Counted from the stretch's first letter, positions 36,145 through 47,890 are shown. The stretch: DNA of 64,000 nt from Geminicoccaceae bacterium (GCA_020638465.1 JACKIM010000001.1:1021501-1085500), one strand, 5' to 3'. The notes: generated by a model from the sequence alone, not told the origin. A program made the numbers and translations.

Positions 36145-37023
36145 TCACCCTGCGAGAGGATCGGCAGGCAGCTCGTTGAGAACCTCGTCCAGTTCATGGA
36201 AGCTGGGCTGAAGTTCGGACGGGACGTTGCCACGGGCGAGTTCCACGGCGATCGGCGCCGAATGTCCCTGCAGGTAGGCGACCAGACATTCGCGGATGAT
36301 GTAATAGAACTGACCATCCTGCTCATAGCATTGGTTGAGGCGGGCGGTCATCGGACCGATAAAGCCATAGGCCAGATAGACCCCCATGAAGGTACCGACG
36401 AGAGCGCCGCCGATCATGCCGCCCAGAACCTCCACCGGCTGGTCGATCGCGCCCATCGTCTTCACGATGCCGAGCACGGCGGCGACGATGCCGAGTGCCG
36501 GCAGGCCGTCGGCGATGTTCTGAAGTGCTGCACCGCGGGCATGGAGCTCGTTGTGATGCTTCTTCAGCTGTCGCTGCATGCAGTCTTCGACCTGATAGGG
36601 ATCGTCCATGCTCATGGTCATCATGCGCAGCGTGTCGGCGATGAAATCGAGTGCGAAATGGTCGTGCTGGATCTTGGGAAACTTGGAGAAGAGCGTACTC
36701 TCGTGGGGATTGTCGAGATGCGGTTCCAGAACGAGAACGCCCTTGGTCTTCAGCAGCTTGATGATCATGTACATCAGGGACAACAGATCGCGATAGTCGT
36801 CCTTCTTCCATTTCGGGCCGCTGAAGACATGCTTCAGGTCGCCGAGGGCTCCCTTGAGCACACCTCCACCATTGGCGATGAAGAACGTGCCGACAGCCGC
36901 TCCGCCAATCATCATCAACTCGAAGGGCATGGCCTTGATGATGATGCCGAACTTGCCACCGGCCAGAAAATAGCCGCCGAAAACGAGGCCGATAACGCAG
37001 AGTATGCCAATGATGGCGAGCAT
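36145..37023 (-). CDS. motA: Flagellar stator protein MotA
   Basis: 292-residue four-helix stator subunit that makes the ion channel with MotB and contacts FliG. Transmembrane segments are visible at ~1-22, ~32-52, ~168-190 and ~200-225. The conserved proline-containing segments LGIVAAVLGIVKTMGAIDQP and GGALVGTFMGVYLAYGFIGPM are intact, as are the cytoplasmic charged residues. Length is typical for the alphaproteobacterial form. It precedes motB in a two-gene operon. Confidence 0.96.
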   Translation of the reverse strand: MLAIIGILCVIGLVFGGYFLAGGKFGIIIKAMPFELMMIGGAAVGTFFIANGGGVLKGALGDLKHVFSGPKWKKDDYRDLLSLMYMIIKLLKTKGVLVLEPHLDNPHESTLFSKFPKIQHDHFALDFIADTLRMMTMSMDDPYQVEDCMQRQLKKHHNELHARGAALQNIADGLPALGIVAAVLGIVKTMGAIDQPVEVLGGMIGGALVGTFMGVYLAYGFIGPMTARLNQCYEQDGQFYYIIRECLVAYLQGHSAPIAVELARGNVPSELQPSFHELDEVLNELPADPLAG

Positions 37024-37139
37024 GCCGATCCCAACTCGAACAACCGTTTGAACCGGTTATACGGGGTGGTGGTTAACAATCGGTAAGTGGAGAAAGCGAA
37101 CGAAACGCCGCGAGCCTGGCGGCAAGGCGATCCCGTCCG

Positions 37140-37616
37140 TCAGTCGCGCGTGGAATGGCGCAGCAATCGCTGCTTTTCACGTTGCCAGTCGCGATCCTTC
37201 TGGGTTGCGCGCTTGTCGTATTCCTTCTTGCCGCGCGCCACGCCCAGTTCGCACTTGGCGAAGCCACGCTTGTTGAAATAGAGCGAAAGCGGGACGATTG
37301 TCATGCCCTTGCGCTGCACGGCGCCGAAGAGGGAAGCCATTTCGCGTCGTTTGAGCAGCAATTTGCGAGGTCGCCGCGTCTCATGATTGAACCGGTTTCC
37401 ACCATGAAACTCGGGGATGTATGCGTTGAACAGATACAGCTCACCGCCCATCTCGCCGGCGTGGGCCTCGTTGATGGTTGCGCGTCCTTCGCGAAGCGAC
37501 TTCACTTCCGTGCCCGTCAGAACCAGGCCGGCTTCATGTCGCTCCTCGATGAAATAATCGTGAAATGCCCGTCGATTTCTCGCAATGTCGCGAAAACGCG
37601 GCTTTTCCTTGCTCAT
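37140..37616 (-). CDS. smpB: SsrA-binding protein SmpB
   Basis: 158-residue tmRNA partner for rescue of stalled ribosomes. [36 protein letters not shown] and the basic C-terminal helix ([24 protein letters not shown]) are complete. It follows dapA by 31 bp on the same strand, an arrangement common in alphaproteobacteria. The ssrA gene itself was not recognised in the window. Confidence 0.97.
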   Translation of the reverse strand: MSKEKPRFRDIARNRRAFHDYFIEERHEAGLVLTGTEVKSLREGRATINEAHAGEMGGELYLFNAYIPEFHGGNRFNHETRRPRKLLLKRREMASLFGAVQRKGMTIVPLSLYFNKRGFAKCELGVARGKKEYDKRATQKDRDWQREKQRLLRHSTRD

Positions 37617-37647
37617 TGATGGAAAACCTTCGGGCGTGGTGCCGGAT

Positions 37648-38523
37648 TCAGTTCAGGAGCCCGGCATGGATCATGGCTGCGTCAACACGGGCCTTGCATG
37701 CATCGCTCGCCGGAACCATCGGCAGGCGCAGTTCATTGCTGCAGCGATCAAGTCGACTGACGGCATATTTGATCGGGCCGGGACTGGTTTCGGAGAACAG
37801 GGCGTTGTGAAGCGGCAACAATCTGCGCTGGATGGCGAGCGCCTCGTCATGTCGCCCTTCCTGCCATGCCGTATGCATCTGCGAGCACAACCGCGGCGCG
37901 ACATTGGCCGTCACCGAGATGGCGCCGCCGCCGCCATGCGCCAGGAACGCGATCACGTTTCCGTCCTCGCCGGTGAGCTGGCAGAAATCCGCACCGCACG
38001 CGGCATGGGTTTCCAGCGGTCGGACGATATCGCCCGACGAGTCCTTCACACCGGCGATCCGGGGTAATGCGGCTAATTTTCCCATTGTTTCCGGCGACAT
38101 ATCGATAACCGAACGTCCCGGGATGTTGTATATGATGATGGGTATGTCGGTTGCATCGTGGATGGCCTGGTAATGCGCAAAGAGGCCCGCCTGCGTGGGT
38201 TTGTTGTAGTAAGGGGTTACAACGAGAGCGGCATCGGCTCCGGCATGCTCGGCATGCCGGGTCAGCCGGATGGCCTCCGCTGTCGAGTTCGAGCCCGTTC
38301 CGGCGATGACCGGCCTGCGGCCGTTGACCACCTCGATGGTTACCTCGATGACACGGTCGTGCTCGTCATGCGACAGGGTCGGGCTTTCCCCGGTCGTTCC
38401 CGTCGGCACGAAGCCATGGGTTCCCTCGGCAATGTGCCACTCAACCAGGTCACGAAGCGCGGCTTCATCGACCGAGCCGTTGCGGAAGGGCGTGATAAGC
38501 GCCACAATCGAACCACGGAACAT
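37648..38523 (-). CDS. dapA: 4-hydroxy-tetrahydrodipicolinate synthase
   Basis: 291-residue TIM-barrel lyase condensing pyruvate with aspartate semialdehyde in lysine/diaminopimelate synthesis. [14 protein letters not shown] and the Schiff-base-lysine segment [14 protein letters not shown] are present, along with [15 protein letters not shown]. Normal length. It is divergent from the lytic transglycosylase across a short gap and is followed by smpB. Confidence 0.96.
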   Translation of the reverse strand: MFRGSIVALITPFRNGSVDEAALRDLVEWHIAEGTHGFVPTGTTGESPTLSHDEHDRVIEVTIEVVNGRRPVIAGTGSNSTAEAIRLTRHAEHAGADAALVVTPYYNKPTQAGLFAHYQAIHDATDIPIIIYNIPGRSVIDMSPETMGKLAALPRIAGVKDSSGDIVRPLETHAACGADFCQLTGEDGNVIAFLAHGGGGAISVTANVAPRLCSQMHTAWQEGRHDEALAIQRRLLPLHNALFSETSPGPIKYAVSRLDRCSNELRLPMVPASDACKARVDAAMIHAGLLN

Positions 38524-38631
38524 CTTGTTCCACCCTAAGTGTTGATCATGATCATCGTTCGTCGCACCATAGTGGCCGCTTATTCGCGCGGCAAGGCGGC
38601 AACACCGCTGAAATTCCCCTCAGACACACCA

Positions 38632-40656
38632 ATGAGCCCGATTGACCGAGCTTTGACCAAATCCTGCTGGCCCGCCCTGGTAATCCTGTCGATGCTGAGT
38701 GGTTCGGTTGCCCACGCCGAACCGCGCGTCGATGTGGATGCCCACCATCTGCATCGTGCCCTTTCGGCCCTGTCCTCCGGAGACGGAGGGCTAGCCATGC
38801 GCCACGCGGAGATGATCTCCAATCCCGCCGCGGCCGAATACGTCCGATGGCGCCTCCTGCTCGATCAGGAGGTCGACCACTCCATCGGGGATTATGCCGA
38901 TTTCATCGAGCGCCACCCTTACTGGCCGCGTCTCGACCGGATCCAGGTGCGCATGGAGGAATCCATGAGCCTGGATGGCAATGAGAAGGCGGCTCAGCGG
39001 GTGCTGGATACGCGCGGCCCGCTGCTCGGTGACGGAACCGTGGCGCTGGCAGTCGTCTGGGAGAAGGCGGGGCGGGCAGACAAGGCGCGGGACATGATCC
39101 GCCATCTCTGGCGGACCGGGGTCGTGCGTGACAGCCTTGAGGATATTATTCTGTCCCGGTTCGGTGATGATCTGCGCACCGAGGACCACGAGGCCCGTCT
39201 CGACTTCCTGCTTTGGGAGCGCCATCTCTCGGCGGCCCGGCGAATGTTGCGGCTCGTTCCCGACGGATATCGCCGGCTCGCCGAGGCCCGCATGAAGTTG
39301 CAGCTCATGGACGCAGGTGTCGATGCCGCCATCAACCGCGTGCCCCGCCAGTATCGCGACGATCCGGGCCTGACCTTCGACCGGCTGCGTTGGCGCAGGC
39401 GGAAGGGCCGCGACAACGACGCGCGGGCCATGCTCATGCATCCGCCGGCGGATCTTGTGCGACCCGAGGTCTGGTGGACCGAGCGTTCCTATCAGATTCG
39501 CGAGCTCATGGCGGAAAAGCGCTATGATTCCGCCTTCCGCCTGGCTCGCCTGCATGGTCAGACGGATGGGCTGCCCTTTGCCGAGGCGGAATGGCTGGCG
39601 GGCTGGCTGGCACTGCGATTTGCCGGCAAGCCGCAGGAGGCGCTCACCCGTTTCTCCAATCTGGCGGCGAAAGTCTCTACACCGATAAGTTCGTCTCGTG
39701 CCGCCTATTGGGCGGGCAGGGCGGCCTTCGCTACCGGCGACAAGGCTGCGGCGAAGGACTGGTACGGTCGTGCCGCGGTGTTCGCGACCACCTTCTATGG
39801 CCAGGAGGCCGCCATCGAGCTGGGGCGCGAGCAGCCACTCATCAACATCGGCACGCAGGCCGCCGATCATCCTCCCACCAGTGACATCCGCGAGCTGCTC
39901 GAAATCGGTCGCATGCTCTGTCATGCCGATGCCCCCCTTTATGCGCTGGCGTTCTGGCAGAAGATCCTCGAACTTCAGCCGGATGATCCGATCATCGCCC
40001 TGCGTGAGGCCGCCAGTTGCGGTCGCCCGGATCTGACCATCCGCCTGGGCAAGCGGGCTGTGCGGTCCGATCTGCTGGACCCGATCGCCACCTATCCGGT
40101 CGTTCAGGTTCCGACCCTGCTGGACCCTCCGCGAAATGGCCCACCGTCCGCGCTGATGCTGGCGATCGCCCGGCAGGAGAGTCATTTCAACACGGACGCG
40201 CTCAGTGTGGCAGGGGCGATGGGCCTCATGCAGTTGATGCCATCCACGGCCCGCCATGTCGCAAGGATCAACAATCTGCCCTTCGTTCCGGCAAGGCTCA
40301 CGACCGACCCCGACTACAATGCCCTGCTCGCCGCACATTTCCTCAAGGGATTGCTGCGGCAATACGGGAACTCGAATGAAATGGTTGCCGCCGCCTACAA
40401 TGCGGGGCCCAACCGTGTCCGTCGCTGGGTCGAGGAGTTCGGCGATCCGCGCGGGATGAGTGAACACGATCGTATCGACTGGATCGAGAAGATCCCCTTC
40501 AGCGAAACCCGCAATTATGTCCAGCGGGTCGTCGAGGGCTTCCGGGTCTATCACCGGTTGCTCAAGGAAGGGGGCGGCTGGAAAATCAGTCCGGTCGTCG
40601 ATCGCGGCCCCATGGTGCCGCCACCCGTACCCGGGGCGAAGCCGGGCGACTCCTGA
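38632..40656 (+). CDS. Soluble lytic murein transglycosylase
   Basis: 674-residue periplasmic enzyme cleaving peptidoglycan to 1,6-anhydro products. The signal peptide (LVILSMLSGSVAHA) cuts before EPRVDVD. A long alpha-helical superhelical region (~50-480, tetratricopeptide-like) is followed by the C-terminal SLT domain: catalytic Glu in LAIARQESHFNTDALS, then GAMGLMQLMPSTA and AAAYNAGPNRVRRW. ATG 38632 is chosen from the signal peptide; the frame is open back to 38539 but that stretch lacks signal features. Resembles Slt70-type enzymes. Confidence 0.93.
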   Translation: MSPIDRALTKSCWPALVILSMLSGSVAHAEPRVDVDAHHLHRALSALSSGDGGLAMRHAEMISNPAAAEYVRWRLLLDQEVDHSIGDYADFIERHPYWPRLDRIQVRMEESMSLDGNEKAAQRVLDTRGPLLGDGTVALAVVWEKAGRADKARDMIRHLWRTGVVRDSLEDIILSRFGDDLRTEDHEARLDFLLWERHLSAARRMLRLVPDGYRRLAEARMKLQLMDAGVDAAINRVPRQYRDDPGLTFDRLRWRRRKGRDNDARAMLMHPPADLVRPEVWWTERSYQIRELMAEKRYDSAFRLARLHGQTDGLPFAEAEWLAGWLALRFAGKPQEALTRFSNLAAKVSTPISSSRAAYWAGRAAFATGDKAAAKDWYGRAAVFATTFYGQEAAIELGREQPLINIGTQAADHPPTSDIRELLEIGRMLCHADAPLYALAFWQKILELQPDDPIIALREAASCGRPDLTIRLGKRAVRSDLLDPIATYPVVQVPTLLDPPRNGPPSALMLAIARQESHFNTDALSVAGAMGLMQLMPSTARHVARINNLPFVPARLTTDPDYNALLAAHFLKGLLRQYGNSNEMVAAAYNAGPNRVRRWVEEFGDPRGMSEHDRIDWIEKIPFSETRNYVQRVVEGFRVYHRLLKEGGGWKISPVVDRGPMVPPPVPGAKPGDS

Positions 40657-40856
40657 AGGTGCGCGCCGTATTCAAGGCCATGTACACCTGTGTCTTTGTT
40701 GCGTGGATACCTGTCGCCCGGTTGCAACAGTGCACATGGCGCGCAGGATGGCGTGCGGGTCGTCGAGCGGCTGCCCGTCATGACCCTGTGGGCACTTGCA
40801 CCGGTTCCGGGACTGCTTCACGATGACAGGTGGAAACCCTGCTGAAAGCTGACACC

Positions 40857-41828
40857 ATGTTGCCCGTAACATTCGACGATGTTCTCGACGCTGCCGCACG
40901 CCTCGAAGGTCAGGCGGTCGTAACGCCCCTGCTGGAAGATCCGTTCCTGAATGAACGGGCCGGAGGCCGGTTGCTGGTCAAGGCCGAACCGCTGCAACGC
41001 ACCGGCTCGTTCAAATTCCGCGGTGCGTTCAACAGGATTTCCACGGTCGCCGAACCATCGGTGGTGGCCTTTTCGTCGGGCAATCATGCGCAAGGGGTTG
41101 CCCTCGCCGCCAGACTGCTGGGTAAGACCGCAACCATCATCATGCCGTCGGATGCACCGCGTATCAAGCAGGAGAACACACGGGCGTACGGAGCCGGATT
41201 GCGAACCTACGACCGATATCATGAGGTGCGGGAGGCTATCGGCGAGGATATTTCCCGTGAAACCGGGGCTGTCCTCGTCAAGCCCTATGACGACCCGCAC
41301 GTCATTGCCGGGCAGGGGACCGTCGGGCTGGAGATGGCGCGGCAGGCTCGTGATCTGGGCGTGGAGCCGGACGCTGCGATTGTCTGTGCCGGTGGGGGAG
41401 GGCTCACCGCCGGTTGCGCCATAGCGCTCACCCATGCCTTTCCCGACATTGCCGTTCATACCAGCGAACCTGCGGGTTACGACGACCACCGGCGCTCGCT
41501 TGAATCTGGCCATCGTGAAAAGGTCGACGGGTCGGCACATTCCATCTGCGATGCACTTCTCGCTCCCATGCCCGGTGAACTGACCTTCGCGATCAACAGC
41601 AGGCTGGTCCGCTCCGGCTATGCCGTGAGCGACGACGAGGTTCGCATGGCGATGCGTCTGGCCTTCGATCGCCTGAAGGTCGTGGTCGAACCGGGCGGTG
41701 CCGTGGCCCTTGCCGCCGCCTTGTCGGGCAGGCATGACTGCAGGGGCCGCGTTACACTTGTCGTCCTGTCGGGCGGCAATGTCGATCCGGACCTCTATCG
41801 CACCTGTCTGGTCGAACAGTCCTGCTGA
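40857..41828 (+). CDS. Threonine/serine dehydratase-like PLP enzyme
   Basis: 323-residue fold-type II PLP enzyme. The Schiff-base lysine is in RTGSFKFRGAFN; the phosphate loop is CAGGGGLTAGCAIAL, and FSSGNHAQGVALAARLLG binds the substrate carboxylate. There is no C-terminal ACT domain, so it is the catabolic or promiscuous type rather than regulated IlvA. Serine racemase or hydroxyaspartate dehydratase are alternatives. ATG 40857 is preferred; an in-frame GTG lies at 40830. Convergent with the phosphoesterase gene. Confidence 0.87.
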   Translation: MLPVTFDDVLDAAARLEGQAVVTPLLEDPFLNERAGGRLLVKAEPLQRTGSFKFRGAFNRISTVAEPSVVAFSSGNHAQGVALAARLLGKTATIIMPSDAPRIKQENTRAYGAGLRTYDRYHEVREAIGEDISRETGAVLVKPYDDPHVIAGQGTVGLEMARQARDLGVEPDAAIVCAGGGGLTAGCAIALTHAFPDIAVHTSEPAGYDDHRRSLESGHREKVDGSAHSICDALLAPMPGELTFAINSRLVRSGYAVSDDEVRMAMRLAFDRLKVVVEPGGAVALAAALSGRHDCRGRVTLVVLSGGNVDPDLYRTCLVEQSC

Positions 41829-41855
41829 CCTTCGGGTCAGTGACGCGGCTGGCCG

Positions 41856-42809
41856 TCAGGCAACGCCAGGCTTGCGGACGGCCTCGCCTCCCAGCTCCAG
41901 CAGCACGATTTCAGGCGGCACGCCGATGCGTACCGGTATGCCCGTACATCCCAGTCCGGCAGATACGATCAGGTGGCGATCATCTTCGACGATGTGGCCG
42001 TAACGGTAACGTTGGCCGTAGCGTGACGGGACGAATGGCGCATATCCGGCGATGGCGATCTGCCCGCCATGGGTATGTCCGCTCAGGGTAATCGAAAACC
42101 GGTCGGAGACTTTCGGGAAAATGTCGGGTTCATGGGCCAGCAGGATTGCCGGCGCGTCATCGGTGATGCTTGCCACCGTGGCCGGGAGGTCGTCCACACC
42201 TTCATAACCTCCCTTGTTGTCGGGAAATGCGAGCTGGTCGCCGAGGCCGGCGACCCAGAAGGGGTGGCCGTCCTTTTCCAGCCGAACCGCGTCATTCTCC
42301 AGTGAGGTAATGCCCACCTTGCCCATTTCCTTCTGGATCACCAAGGGACCCTTTCGGGTCTTGGGGGCAAAGGTGTCGGCCCACCAGTCATGATTCCCCA
42401 TGACTGCAATGGTGCCAAGCGGCGACCTGAACTCCGCGCACATCTCCGCCACGGCGCGAAAGCTGTATTCCCTGTAATTGATGCTCAGGCCCGACGCGTA
42501 ATCCCCGAGCAGGAACACGATGTCCGGTTTGAGCGCATTGGTGCGGGCGATGATGCGGCGAAACCAGCGGCCGGGCATGAATGGCTTGTTGAGGTGAGGG
42601 TCGGCAATGATCGCCGCGCGCAATTGCAGTTCTTTCGGCCAGCGCGGCAGATCCGGTGCGTATCGTTTCACATGAAGCCGCAGAAACGGCTCCACCAATG
42701 TACCGTATGTCCCCATCACCAGACCGGGAATGGCAATCCCGGCCAGGACCTGCCGACGGGTCAGACCGGACCCGGATCGCTCAGGTCCGGCCTTTCGCTT
42801 GCCTGACAA
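41856..42809 (-). CDS. Calcineurin-like metallophosphoesterase (YkuE type)
   Basis: 317-residue binuclear metal phosphoesterase. The metal-ligand series is complete: IADPHLN, LLGDYAS, MGNHDWW, LLAHEPD and LSGHTHGGQ. The N-terminus has a twin-arginine-like LTRRQVLAG before a hydrophobic stretch, so it is probably exported or membrane-anchored with the catalytic domain outside. Its start is 5 bp after the odhB stop on the same strand, so it may be read through from the TCA operon. Substrate unknown; relatives include UDP-2,3-diacylglucosamine hydrolases. Confidence 0.88.
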   Translation of the reverse strand: MSGKRKAGPERSGSGLTRRQVLAGIAIPGLVMGTYGTLVEPFLRLHVKRYAPDLPRWPKELQLRAAIIADPHLNKPFMPGRWFRRIIARTNALKPDIVFLLGDYASGLSINYREYSFRAVAEMCAEFRSPLGTIAVMGNHDWWADTFAPKTRKGPLVIQKEMGKVGITSLENDAVRLEKDGHPFWVAGLGDQLAFPDNKGGYEGVDDLPATVASITDDAPAILLAHEPDIFPKVSDRFSITLSGHTHGGQIAIAGYAPFVPSRYGQRYRYGHIVEDDRHLIVSAGLGCTGIPVRIGVPPEIVLLELGGEAVRKPGVA

Positions 42810-42813
42810 GACT

Positions 42814-44019
42814 TCAGGCGTCGATCAGCATGCGCTGGGGGTCCTCGATGCATTGCTTGACCCGCACGAGGAAACTCACCGCTTCCTTGCCGTCGATGAT
42901 CCGGTGATCGTAGGAGAGTGCGAGATACATCATCGGCCGCGCCTTGATCTCGCCACTGGGCATGACCATCGCCCGCTGGACGATATTATGCATTCCGAGA
43001 ATGCCCACCTGAGGCGGATTGAGGATCGGCGTGGACATCATCGAACCGAAGATGCCGCCATTGGTGATGGTGAAGGTGCCGCCGTTCAGCTCCTCCATGG
43101 AGAGCTTGCCGTCGCGGGCGCGCGTGCCGAGATCGGCGATACTCTCCTCGATGCCTGCGAGACCGAGCCTGTCGGCACCCCGTACCACCGGCACCACCAG
43201 CCCCGATGACGAGCTGACGGCCACGCCGATATCATAGAAATGCTTGTAGACGATCTCGTCTCCGTCGATTTCCGCGTTGACTGCGGGATAAGCCCGCAGC
43301 GCATCCACACAGGCCTTGACGAAGAATGACATGAAACCCAGCTTGATGCCGTGTTTCTTGACGAAACTGTCCTGATATCGGGAACGGAGTTCCATCACCG
43401 CAGTCATGTCCACCTCGTTGAAGGTGGTCAGCATGGCTGCCGTGTTCTGTGCTTCCTTGAGGCGTTCGGCGATGCGCTTGCGCAGGCGGGTCATCTTCAC
43501 CCGATCCTCGCGCCCGCCACCTGAGACAACCGGGGCCGCGGCCTTGCCGGAGGCGCTGGTTGCCGCGGGGGAAGCCGATGCCTGCAGCACATCACCCTTG
43601 GTCACGTTCCCCTTGGGGCCGGTTCCGGACACCTTCGCCAGATCGACGCCCTTTTCGTCGGCAATCTTGCGTGCCGCCGGGCCGACGCCGCCCGAGGAGG
43701 ATGACGCCGCGGAACTTTCCGCCCCGGCGGCCGTTGCCGGCTCGGGTTCAGGGGCTGGAGCGGGTGCTGCGGCCCCGGCGGCCCCCTCCTTGATCCGTCC
43801 GAGCAGGGCGCCGACCTCGACGTCGGAACCCTCCTCGACCAGGATTTCCTCGATCATCCCCGCAACGGGCGAGGGCACCTCAAGGCTGACCTTGTCGGTC
43901 TCCAGCTCGACAACGGGCTCGTCGACGGCAACGGCGTCACCGGCTTTCTTCATCCACCGGGCCACCGTCGCTTCGGTCACCGATTCACCGAGGGTGGGTA
44001 CCTTGATCTCGACACTCAT
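42814..44019 (-). CDS. odhB: 2-oxoglutarate dehydrogenase E2, dihydrolipoyl succinyltransferase
   Basis: 401-residue core of the 2-oxoglutarate dehydrogenase complex. The lipoyl domain has acceptor Lys43 in ETDKVSLEV. The peripheral-subunit-binding domain ([25 protein letters not shown]) follows an Ala/Pro-rich linker. The catalytic domain ends with [16 protein letters not shown] (active-site His and Asp). ATG 44019 has GAGGAG upstream. It follows sucA by about 50 bp. The E3 gene (lpd) is not in the window. Confidence 0.97.
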   Translation of the reverse strand: MSVEIKVPTLGESVTEATVARWMKKAGDAVAVDEPVVELETDKVSLEVPSPVAGMIEEILVEEGSDVEVGALLGRIKEGAAGAAAPAPAPEPEPATAAGAESSAASSSSGGVGPAARKIADEKGVDLAKVSGTGPKGNVTKGDVLQASASPAATSASGKAAAPVVSGGGREDRVKMTRLRKRIAERLKEAQNTAAMLTTFNEVDMTAVMELRSRYQDSFVKKHGIKLGFMSFFVKACVDALRAYPAVNAEIDGDEIVYKHFYDIGVAVSSSSGLVVPVVRGADRLGLAGIEESIADLGTRARDGKLSMEELNGGTFTITNGGIFGSMMSTPILNPPQVGILGMHNIVQRAMVMPSGEIKARPMMYLALSYDHRIIDGKEAVSFLVRVKQCIEDPQRMLIDA

Positions 44020-44068
44020 GCTGCGCTCTCCTCGAAGGCCGGTGCCCGGGTCACAGGCCGAAGCCAAA

Positions 44069-46927
44069 TTAAAGTGTATAGGCGTCGTTCACGAGCTTTT
44101 CCTGCTCGCGGACATGCTGGGCATGGAAACCGGTGGCAGGGGAGGCTGCAGCCTTGCGCCCGGCATAGACCAACCGGTCCTGTGATGCTCCGATGTTCTT
44201 CATGACCTGTTCGATGAGCGGCGCCACGAAGAACCATGCACCCATGTTGTGGGGTTCCTCCTGGCACCACACGAAACGGGCATTGCGCGGGAACCGTGAA
44301 AGTTCCTCCGTCAGCACCTTCTCGGGGAATGGCGCGATCTGTTCCAGTCGCAGCAGGGTAACCTTGTCATTCAGTCCGAGGTCCTCCTTTGCCTGCAACA
44401 GGTCATAGTAGACCTTCCCGGTGCAGAGCACGACCCGCTCGATGGCGGCATCGGCCGGCCCGGGCGGGGTATCCCACATCACCCGGTGGAAGCTCGTGCC
44501 CGGCGCCATGTCGGCGAGGCTGGACACGCAGCGCTTGTGCCGCAACAGCGATTTCGGCGTCATGACGATGAGCGGCTTGCGGAAACTGCGATGCAGCTGC
44601 CGCCGCAGCATATGGAAGAGATTGGCCGGCGTGCTCGGATAACAGACCTGGATGTTATCCTCGGCGAACAGCTGGAGGAACCGTTCGAGGCGGGCCGAAC
44701 TGTGCTCGGGGCCCTGACCTTCATATCCGTGCGGCAGCTGGCAGACCAGGCCGCAGAAACGCTGCCACTTCTTTTCGCCAGCGGAAATGAACTGGTCGAA
44801 ATAGACCTGCGCGCCATTGGCAAAGTCGCCGAACTGCGCCTCCCATATGGTGAGGCAGTTGGGATCGGCGAGGCTGTAGCCATATTCGAAGCCGAGTACG
44901 CCCTCTTCGGAGAGAAAGCTGTCGATCACCTCGATATGCGCCTGCTTTTCGGCAAGGTTCAGCAGTGGAAAGTACTTTTCCTCGGTCTTCTGGTCATAGA
45001 TCGCGGCATGCCGGTGAGAGAAGGTGCCGCGTCCGACATCCTGGCCGGAGAGGCGAACCGGATAACCCTCGGCAAGCAGGGTGGCAAAGGCGAGATGCTC
45101 ACCGGTTGCCCAGTCGATCCCCTCGCCGTCCTCGATAGCTTTGCGCCGCTGGCCAATCACCCGCTTCAGTCTCGGGTGCACATTCAGGGTCTCCGGAAGG
45201 GCCGTCATGATCAGGCCGAGTTCGCGCAGGCGCTCGACCTCGCAAGCCGTGCTCCCGCGCTCGTAGTCGATCGGTGGCGGCTTGAGACCCGACCATGCGC
45301 CTTCCAGCCAGTCGGTCTTGTTCTTCTTGTAGCTGCCGGCGGCGTCATGGGCGGCATCGAGCTGCTTGTTGAAACTGTCCACCAGCTCCTGGCCAAACCC
45401 CTTGGGCACGATGCCACCATCTTCCAGCCGGCGCGCATAGACCTGCCGTACGGTCGGATGCTGGGCGATGCGCTTGTACATCAAGGGTTGGGTGAAACTC
45501 GGCTCATCGCCTTCGTTGTGACCGTGGCGGCGATAGCACCACATGTCGATGACCACGTCCTTCTTGAACTTCTGTCGAAATTCCACCGCCAGTCGCGCAA
45601 CCTGCGTGACTGCGACAGGATCATCGCCATTGACATGGAAAATCGGGCATTGCACACCACGCGCCGTATCGGACGGGTAGGGCGAGGTACGGGCATAGGC
45701 CGGGCTGGTCGTGAAGCCGATCTGGTTGTTCACGATGAGGTGGATGGTCCCGCCAACGCGATATCCCTTGAGCTCGGACATCTCCAGGCACTCATGGACC
45801 ACGCCCTGACCCGCGAAGGCGGCATCGCCATGCAGGAGGACGCCCATGACCCGGGCGCGCTCGGTGTCACCCTTCTGCTGCTGTTTCGCGCGGACCTTGC
45901 CCATGACGACCGGGTTCACCGCCTCAAGATGCGATGGATTGGCCGTCAGCGAAAGGTGGATCTGCCGGCCATCGGGAAGCACGCGATCGGTGGAAGTCCC
46001 CAGATGGTACTTGACGTCACCCGATCCGAGAACATCGTCGGTCACCACGCCACCCTGAAATTCGGAGAAGATCGCCGAATAGGGCTTGCCCATGACATTG
46101 GCCAGGACGTTCAGCCGGCCGCGATGCGGCATGCCGACGACGATTTCCTCGATACCCAGCTCCGCCGAGGCACGGATCATCGTCTCCAGTGCCGGAATGG
46201 CGCTTTCTCCGCCATCGAGCCCGAAACGCTTGGTGCCCGGAAACTTGACGTGGAGAAACTGCTCAAATCCTTCTGTTTCGGTCAGATGTTCGAGGATTTC
46301 CCGTTTTTCATCCGGAGCCGCGTCGAAGGTCCCCCCGGCATTCTCGATGGTCTGCTGGATCCAGCTTTTCTGGTCGGGATCCTGAATATGCAGGAATTCG
46401 ATGCCAACCGTACCACTGTATGTTTTCTTGACCACTTCGAGAACATGCCGGAGTGTAGCCTGTTCCAGTCCCAGTACGTAGTCGAGGTAGAACTCGCGGT
46501 CGAGATCGGCATCCGTGAAACCGTAGGAGTGGTAGTCGAGTTCGGGGTGCTCGTCCTTCATGGCGAGCCCCAGGGGATCGAGCTTCGATGCCAGATGGCC
46601 GCGCACGCGATAGGCGCGTATCAGCATGATGACGCGCAGATGGTCGCGAATGATCGACCGTAACTCGGAACTGTCGCCAATCCGGCCCAGGCTGACCGGC
46701 ACATTGGCATTGGCGGCGTCCGCCATGTCGCCATGCCGTGGAAGCAGCGCGGCGCGAGCCTGTTCGAACAGTGCGCGGTCACCGGCGTCGAGGGTATCGA
46801 AATATACCCTCCAGCTCTCGTCAACCGATGCCGGATCGTCGATGTAGCGGGCAAACAGGTCCTCGATGAACGAACTGTTTCCACCGTACAGGAAGGAGGT
46901 TTGTTCCAGATCGCGTCGTTTAGCCAT
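44069..46927 (-). CDS. sucA: 2-oxoglutarate dehydrogenase E1 (thiamine diphosphate)
   Basis: 952-residue decarboxylating E1. The N-terminal E2-binding helix ([23 protein letters not shown]), the [18 protein letters not shown] block, [21 protein letters not shown] and NNQIGFTT are conserved. The C-terminal [21 protein letters not shown] is also characteristic. ATG 46927 is preferred over ATG 46939 because of a GGCGGGG run just upstream. It lies between sucD and odhB. Confidence 0.97.
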   Translation of the reverse strand: MAKRRDLEQTSFLYGGNSSFIEDLFARYIDDPASVDESWRVYFDTLDAGDRALFEQARAALLPRHGDMADAANANVPVSLGRIGDSSELRSIIRDHLRVIMLIRAYRVRGHLASKLDPLGLAMKDEHPELDYHSYGFTDADLDREFYLDYVLGLEQATLRHVLEVVKKTYSGTVGIEFLHIQDPDQKSWIQQTIENAGGTFDAAPDEKREILEHLTETEGFEQFLHVKFPGTKRFGLDGGESAIPALETMIRASAELGIEEIVVGMPHRGRLNVLANVMGKPYSAIFSEFQGGVVTDDVLGSGDVKYHLGTSTDRVLPDGRQIHLSLTANPSHLEAVNPVVMGKVRAKQQQKGDTERARVMGVLLHGDAAFAGQGVVHECLEMSELKGYRVGGTIHLIVNNQIGFTTSPAYARTSPYPSDTARGVQCPIFHVNGDDPVAVTQVARLAVEFRQKFKKDVVIDMWCYRRHGHNEGDEPSFTQPLMYKRIAQHPTVRQVYARRLEDGGIVPKGFGQELVDSFNKQLDAAHDAAGSYKKNKTDWLEGAWSGLKPPPIDYERGSTACEVERLRELGLIMTALPETLNVHPRLKRVIGQRRKAIEDGEGIDWATGEHLAFATLLAEGYPVRLSGQDVGRGTFSHRHAAIYDQKTEEKYFPLLNLAEKQAHIEVIDSFLSEEGVLGFEYGYSLADPNCLTIWEAQFGDFANGAQVYFDQFISAGEKKWQRFCGLVCQLPHGYEGQGPEHSSARLERFLQLFAEDNIQVCYPSTPANLFHMLRRQLHRSFRKPLIVMTPKSLLRHKRCVSSLADMAPGTSFHRVMWDTPPGPADAAIERVVLCTGKVYYDLLQAKEDLGLNDKVTLLRLEQIAPFPEKVLTEELSRFPRNARFVWCQEEPHNMGAWFFVAPLIEQVMKNIGASQDRLVYAGRKAAASPATGFHAQHVREQEKLVNDAYTL

Positions 46928-47008
46928 TGTCCCCGCCATATTCGGCCCGCGTCGCTTGATTGCGATGCGCGACGCGGGCGTTCTACAACATTGTCAAAAA
47001 GAAATCGC

Positions 47009-47890
47009 TCAAGAACCTGCGCCGAGGGCCTCGACCATCGCCTCTCCGATATGGGCAGGGCTCTTCGCGATTGTAATACCGGCGGAACGCATGGCCTCGA
47101 TCTTTTCCTCGGCACCGCCCTTGCCGCCCGAGATGATGGCCCCCGCATGGCCCATGCGGCGGCCGGGGGGAGCCGTACGACCGGCAATGAAGCCGGCGAC
47201 CGGCTTTTTCGTCCTGGCCTGCTTGAGGAAGTCGGCGGCATCCTCTTCGGCGCTGCCGCCGATCTCGCCGATCATGATGATGCCTTCGGTCGCGTCATCG
47301 CCGAGGAACATGTCGAGTGCATCGATGAACTCGGTACCCTTGACCGGATCGCCGCCGATGCCGATGCATGTGGTCTGGCCCAGGCCGGTGACCGTCGTCT
47401 GTGCAACCGCCTCGTAGGTCAGGGTGCCGGAGCGCGAGACAATGCCGATCCTGCCGACCTTGTGGATATGGCCGGGCATGATGCCGATCTTGCACTGGCC
47501 GGGGGTGATGACACCGGGGCAGTTCGGGCCGACCAGCCGAGTGGACGAACCGTCCAGCGCCCGGCGGACCTTCACCATGTCCAGTACCGGGATTCCCTCG
47601 GTAATACATACGACCAGCGGTATTTCCGCGTCGATGGCCTCGAGGATGGCATCGGCCGCGAATGCGGCCGGGACGTAGATCACCGAGGCATCGGCACCCG
47701 TTGCCGAGCGTGCATCGGCGACCGTATCGAATACCGGGAGGCCCAGATGCGTCTCACCGCCCTTGCCGGGGGTCACGCCGCCCACCATCTTTGTGCCGTA
47801 GGCAATCGCCTGCTCGCTATGGAAGGTCCCCTGGGCGCCGGTAAATCCCTGACAGATCACCTTCGTGTTGCGGTCGATCATCACGGACAT
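47009..47890 (-). CDS. sucD: Succinyl-CoA synthetase alpha subunit
   Basis: 293-residue CoA-binding subunit. The N-terminal CoA fold ([25 protein letters not shown]) is complete. The phosphorylated histidine lies in [17 protein letters not shown]. The start shares one base with the sucC stop, so the two subunits are translationally coupled. Confidence 0.98.
   Translation of the reverse strand: MSVMIDRNTKVICQGFTGAQGTFHSEQAIAYGTKMVGGVTPGKGGETHLGLPVFDTVADARSATGADASVIYVPAAFAADAILEAIDAEIPLVVCITEGIPVLDMVKVRRALDGSSTRLVGPNCPGVITPGQCKIGIMPGHIHKVGRIGIVSRSGTLTYEAVAQTTVTGLGQTTCIGIGGDPVKGTEFIDALDMFLGDDATEGIIMIGEIGGSAEEDAADFLKQARTKKPVAGFIAGRTAPPGRRMGHAGAIISGGKGGAEEKIEAMRSAGITIAKSPAHIGEAMVEALGAGS

Noticed and set aside
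38791..40554. 587-residue open frame on minus inside the lytic transglycosylase gene
   Set aside because: Shadow; the plus-strand protein has a signal peptide and catalytic SLT motifs.
42664..42680. parS-like GTTTCACATGAAG
   Set aside because: It has mismatches in the central CACGTG and the right arm and lies in a phosphoesterase gene far from parAB.
44486..46663. 725-residue open frame on plus inside sucA
   Set aside because: Antisense shadow of sucA; no motif or ribosome site.
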